Below are positions 1 to 6,315 of a DNA stretch of 6,315 nt, piece after piece (within the stretch, counting starts at the first letter, position 1; each line of letters begins with the position of its first letter). The notes under the pieces were generated by a model. The model saw only the letters and a program-made list of their open reading frames with translations. It did not search any database and was not told where the DNA came from. The translations under genes were made by a program, and so were the position numbers. The stretch covers positions 374-6,688 of the forward strand of contig DIZT01000264.1 in NCBI GenBank assembly GCA_002427975.1, read 5' to 3'. The stretch is from Micrococcaceae bacterium UBA6021 (GTDB taxonomy: Bacteria; Actinomycetota; Actinomycetes; Actinomycetales; Micrococcaceae).

Positions 1-374
1 TCCCACCAGGAGTAGCTCATGCCTGCCACCGAGGTGGCCAGGATCCGGGCGGTCCAGTCGTTGGCCCGGCGTGTCGCGAAGATCTGGCGGTGTCCCGCCT
101 CGTGGGCCAGGAAACACAGCTGCGTGCAGAGAACCCCAACTGCCGCGGCGATGAGGAGCTGGAACCAGCTGTCGCCGATCAGGGCGAAGCCGAACCAGGT
201 GGCGGCCATCAGGAGCACAAGGCTGGCAAAGAGCGTGATGTAAAAACCGACGCGGCGTTCCAGCAGGCCTTCGGCTTTGACAGTCTTCAACAGCTCCGAA
301 TAGCTCAGGACAACGGCGTTCGGCTGCCGGACACGCGATTTGGGGCGCTCTGACGTGGGGAGGGTGGTGGTCAT
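1..374 (-). CDS. Membrane fatty acid desaturase, N-terminal part (runs off left edge)
   Basis: Reading leftward from the ATG at 374-372 gives 124 codons with no stop before the window edge, so only the N-terminus is present. Residues about 44-66 and 70-90 are hydrophobic and likely membrane-spanning. They are followed by HEAGHRQIF at residues 91-99, which fits the first histidine box (HxxxH) of di-iron membrane fatty acid desaturases. The GMSYSWW stretch at 118-124 resembles the segment that precedes the second histidine box (KHxxHH) in acyl-lipid/acyl-CoA desaturases; that box would lie outside the window. Known members use O2 and electrons from a reductase to place a double bond in a membrane fatty acyl chain. 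A GAGG (387-384) lies 9 bases before the start. The gene diverges from the arginine operon, and nothing ties it to arginine synthesis. The family is fairly certain; substrate and regioselectivity cannot be told. Confidence 0.85.
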   Translation of the reverse strand, partial: MTTTLPTSERPKSRVRQPNAVVLSYSELLKTVKAEGLLERRVGFYITLFASLVLLMAATWFGFALIGDSWFQLLIAAAVGVLCTQLCFLAHEAGHRQIFATRRANDWTARILATSVAGMSYSWW

Positions 375-391
375 GGAGCGGGGCCTCGTAA

Positions 392-2742
<2,351 letters not shown>

Positions 2743-2769
2743 TCCTCGAGCTAATCAACCAGCCATCCT

Positions 2770-2773
2770 GGAG
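2770..2773 (+). promoter_or_regulatory. Ribosome binding site of argB
   Basis: GGAG lies 11 bases before the ATG at 2785, a somewhat long spacing, in the 42-base argJ-argB gap. No comparable purine run precedes the internal in-frame ATG at 2815, so this site favours the upstream start. Confidence 0.5.
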
Positions 2774-2784
2774 ATACTGCACGC

Positions 2785-3737
2785 ATGAACACCCAGACCC
2801 GTGAAACCACGTCCATGAGTGATGCCCAAAGCAAAGCCGGCACGCTGATCGAGGCGCTGCCCTGGATCCAACGGTTCGCCGGCACCACCATGGTGATCAA
2901 ATACGGCGGCAACGCCATGGTTAATGACGAACTGCGCCGTGCGTTCGCCGAAGACGTGGTGTTCCTGCACCATGTGGGCATCCACCCCGTGGTGGTCCAC
3001 GGCGGCGGCCCGCAGATCAACTCCATGCTGGCGCGGCTGGGCATCGAGTCCGAGTTCAAAGGCGGCCTCCGCGTCACCACCCCTGAAGCAATGGACGTGG
3101 TCCGGATGGTCCTCACCGGCCAGGTGGGCCGCGAGCTGGTTGGCCTGATCAACTCCCACGGCCCCTACGCTGTGGGAATGTCCGGCGAAGACGGTGGCCT
3201 GCTCCGTGCCGTCCGGACCGGCACCGTCATTGACGGCGAGGAAGTGGACCTGGGCCTGGTGGGCGAAGTCGTGGGCGTAAACCCCGAGGGCATCCTGGAC
3301 ATCCTGGCCGCCGGCCGCATTCCCGTGATCTCCACCGTTGCCCCGGAAATCGAGTCTGACGGCGTCGAAACGGCGGCTGGAGAGGTCCAGACCACCGGCC
3401 AGGTCCTGAACGTCAATGCGGATACCGCTGCTGCGGCCCTGGCCGAAGCGTTGGGGGCCTCCAAACTGGTGATCCTCACCGACGTCGAAGGCCTCTACGC
3501 CAACTGGCCGGACCGGTCCTCCCTCATCTCCTCCCTCACGGCCTCGGAGCTGCGCCGGCTGCTGCCGTCGCTGGAATCGGGCATGATCCCGAAAATGGAG
3601 GCGTGCCTCAAAGCCATTGACGGGGGAGTGGAGCGTGCGCACATCGTGGACGGCAGGCTGCCGCACTCGATGCTCCTGGAAACATTCACCACCGCCGGCA
3701 TCGGCACCCAGGTGGTCCCCGACGAGGAAGAAGAGTC

Positions 3738-3741
<4 letters not shown>
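2785..3741 (+). CDS. argB: Acetylglutamate kinase
   Basis: ArgB phosphorylates N-acetylglutamate with ATP, the second and usually controlling step of the pathway. The 318-residue chain has the amino acid kinase fold. K39 in IKYGGNAM contacts the phosphates, H72-G75 (VVHGGGPQ) is the glycine-rich substrate loop, FKGGLRVT follows, [13 protein letters not shown] lies in the C-terminal half, and K270 in GMIPKMEA is the second phosphate-binding lysine. An N-terminal helix ([11 protein letters not shown]) before the core and the C-terminal run from E283 to V310, including H286, DGR, H294-E299 and GIGT, resemble the signature of arginine-inhibited kinases. Feedback inhibition is therefore likely, as the ArgJ acetyl cycle requires. 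The start at 2785 has a GGAG but makes the protein slightly long; an ATG at 2815 would give 308 residues. The last residues are acidic (DEEEES), and their codons also provide the argD ribosome site. The stop overlaps argD in ATGA. Confidence 0.97.
3724..3735 (+). promoter_or_regulatory. Ribosome binding site of argD
   Basis: A purine run beginning GAGGAAG lies within the last codons of argB. Its GAGG ends 10 bases before the ATG at 3738. It fixes the argD start upstream of the palindromic insert, which places the insert inside the translated protein. The in-frame GTG codons at 3783 and 3807 have no comparable site. Confidence 0.7.
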
Positions 3742-6036
<2,295 letters not shown>

Positions 6037-6037
<1 letters not shown>

Positions 6038-6315
6038 TGTCCGTCCCGCCGGCATCGCCGGGCTCCAGCCCGGCCACCAAAACGGCCCGCCAGGCGCGCA
6101 TCACCGCCATCCTGACGGGTGAATCGGTGCGCTCCCAGGCGGAGCTGGCCGCGTTGCTGGCGGACGACGGCGTCCAGGTCACCCAGGCCACGCTGTCCCG
6201 GGACCTTGTGGAACTCGGCGCCGTCCGGGTCCGCGGCAAGGAAGGCGTGCTGGTCTATGCCGTCCCCGGCGAGGGCGGCGAACGTGCGGCCAAGAGCGGT
6301 GTCAGCCAGGAGATC
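6037..6315 (+). CDS. argR: Arginine repressor, N-terminal part (runs off right edge)
   Basis: ArgR is the arginine-dependent repressor of arginine synthesis genes; a hexamer binds pairs of ARG boxes. The window holds 93 codons without a stop, starting at a GTG that shares one base with the argF stop. After a Ser/Pro-rich tail of about 15 residues, [13 protein letters not shown] begins the winged helix-turn-helix domain. [14 protein letters not shown] and [19 protein letters not shown] follow, and the SQ and SRDL motifs are the conserved DNA-reading elements of the family. The wing continues into LVYAVP. The C-terminal domain that binds arginine and forms the hexamer lies outside the window, so its integrity cannot be judged. 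Its place at the end of the repressed operon implies a negative feedback loop. Identity is secure from the N-terminal domain and the gene order. Confidence 0.94.

Noticed and set aside
19..353. Rightward open frames across the first 350 bases
   Set aside because: They are antisense to the desaturase, whose histidine box and hydrophobic segments identify the leftward frame as the real gene.

Overview
The window carries most of an arginine biosynthesis operon from a high-GC Gram-positive bacterium. Gene order, codon use and protein style point to an actinobacterium of the Arthrobacter/Pseudarthrobacter type (Micrococcaceae). The genus is inferred from remembered protein resemblance and was not tested.

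Layout: positions 1-374 hold the 5' part of a leftward gene, a membrane fatty acid desaturase that runs off the left edge. A 173-base divergent intergenic region (375-547) follows, with a candidate ArgR operator and a candidate promoter for the arginine genes. Six rightward genes then fill the rest: argC (548-1579), argJ (1576-2742), argB (2785-3741), argD (3738-5042), argF (5039-6037) and the first 93 codons of argR (6037 to the right edge). All junctions overlap by 1 or 4 bases except argJ-argB, which has a 42-base gap.

The enzymes act as one pathway. ArgJ makes N-acetylglutamate and later recovers the acetyl group from N-acetylornithine. ArgB phosphorylates N-acetylglutamate, ArgC reduces the acyl phosphate to the semialdehyde, ArgD transaminates it to N-acetylornithine, and ArgF carbamoylates the released ornithine to citrulline. 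ArgR is the arginine-responsive repressor and probably acts on the operator before argC. The order argCJBDFR matches the operon of mycobacteria and corynebacteria, where argG and argH follow; here they would lie beyond the right edge.

Most of the window is ordinary core metabolism, and I see no undescribed multi-gene system. The most unusual item is a near-perfect palindrome (3757-3799) inside the start of argD. It looks like a REP-like intergenic repeat of Micrococcales genomes that has become in-frame coding sequence and adds about 24 residues before the conserved ArgD fold. The second notable item is that argC may be translated from a leaderless transcript whose promoter overlaps the ArgR operator.
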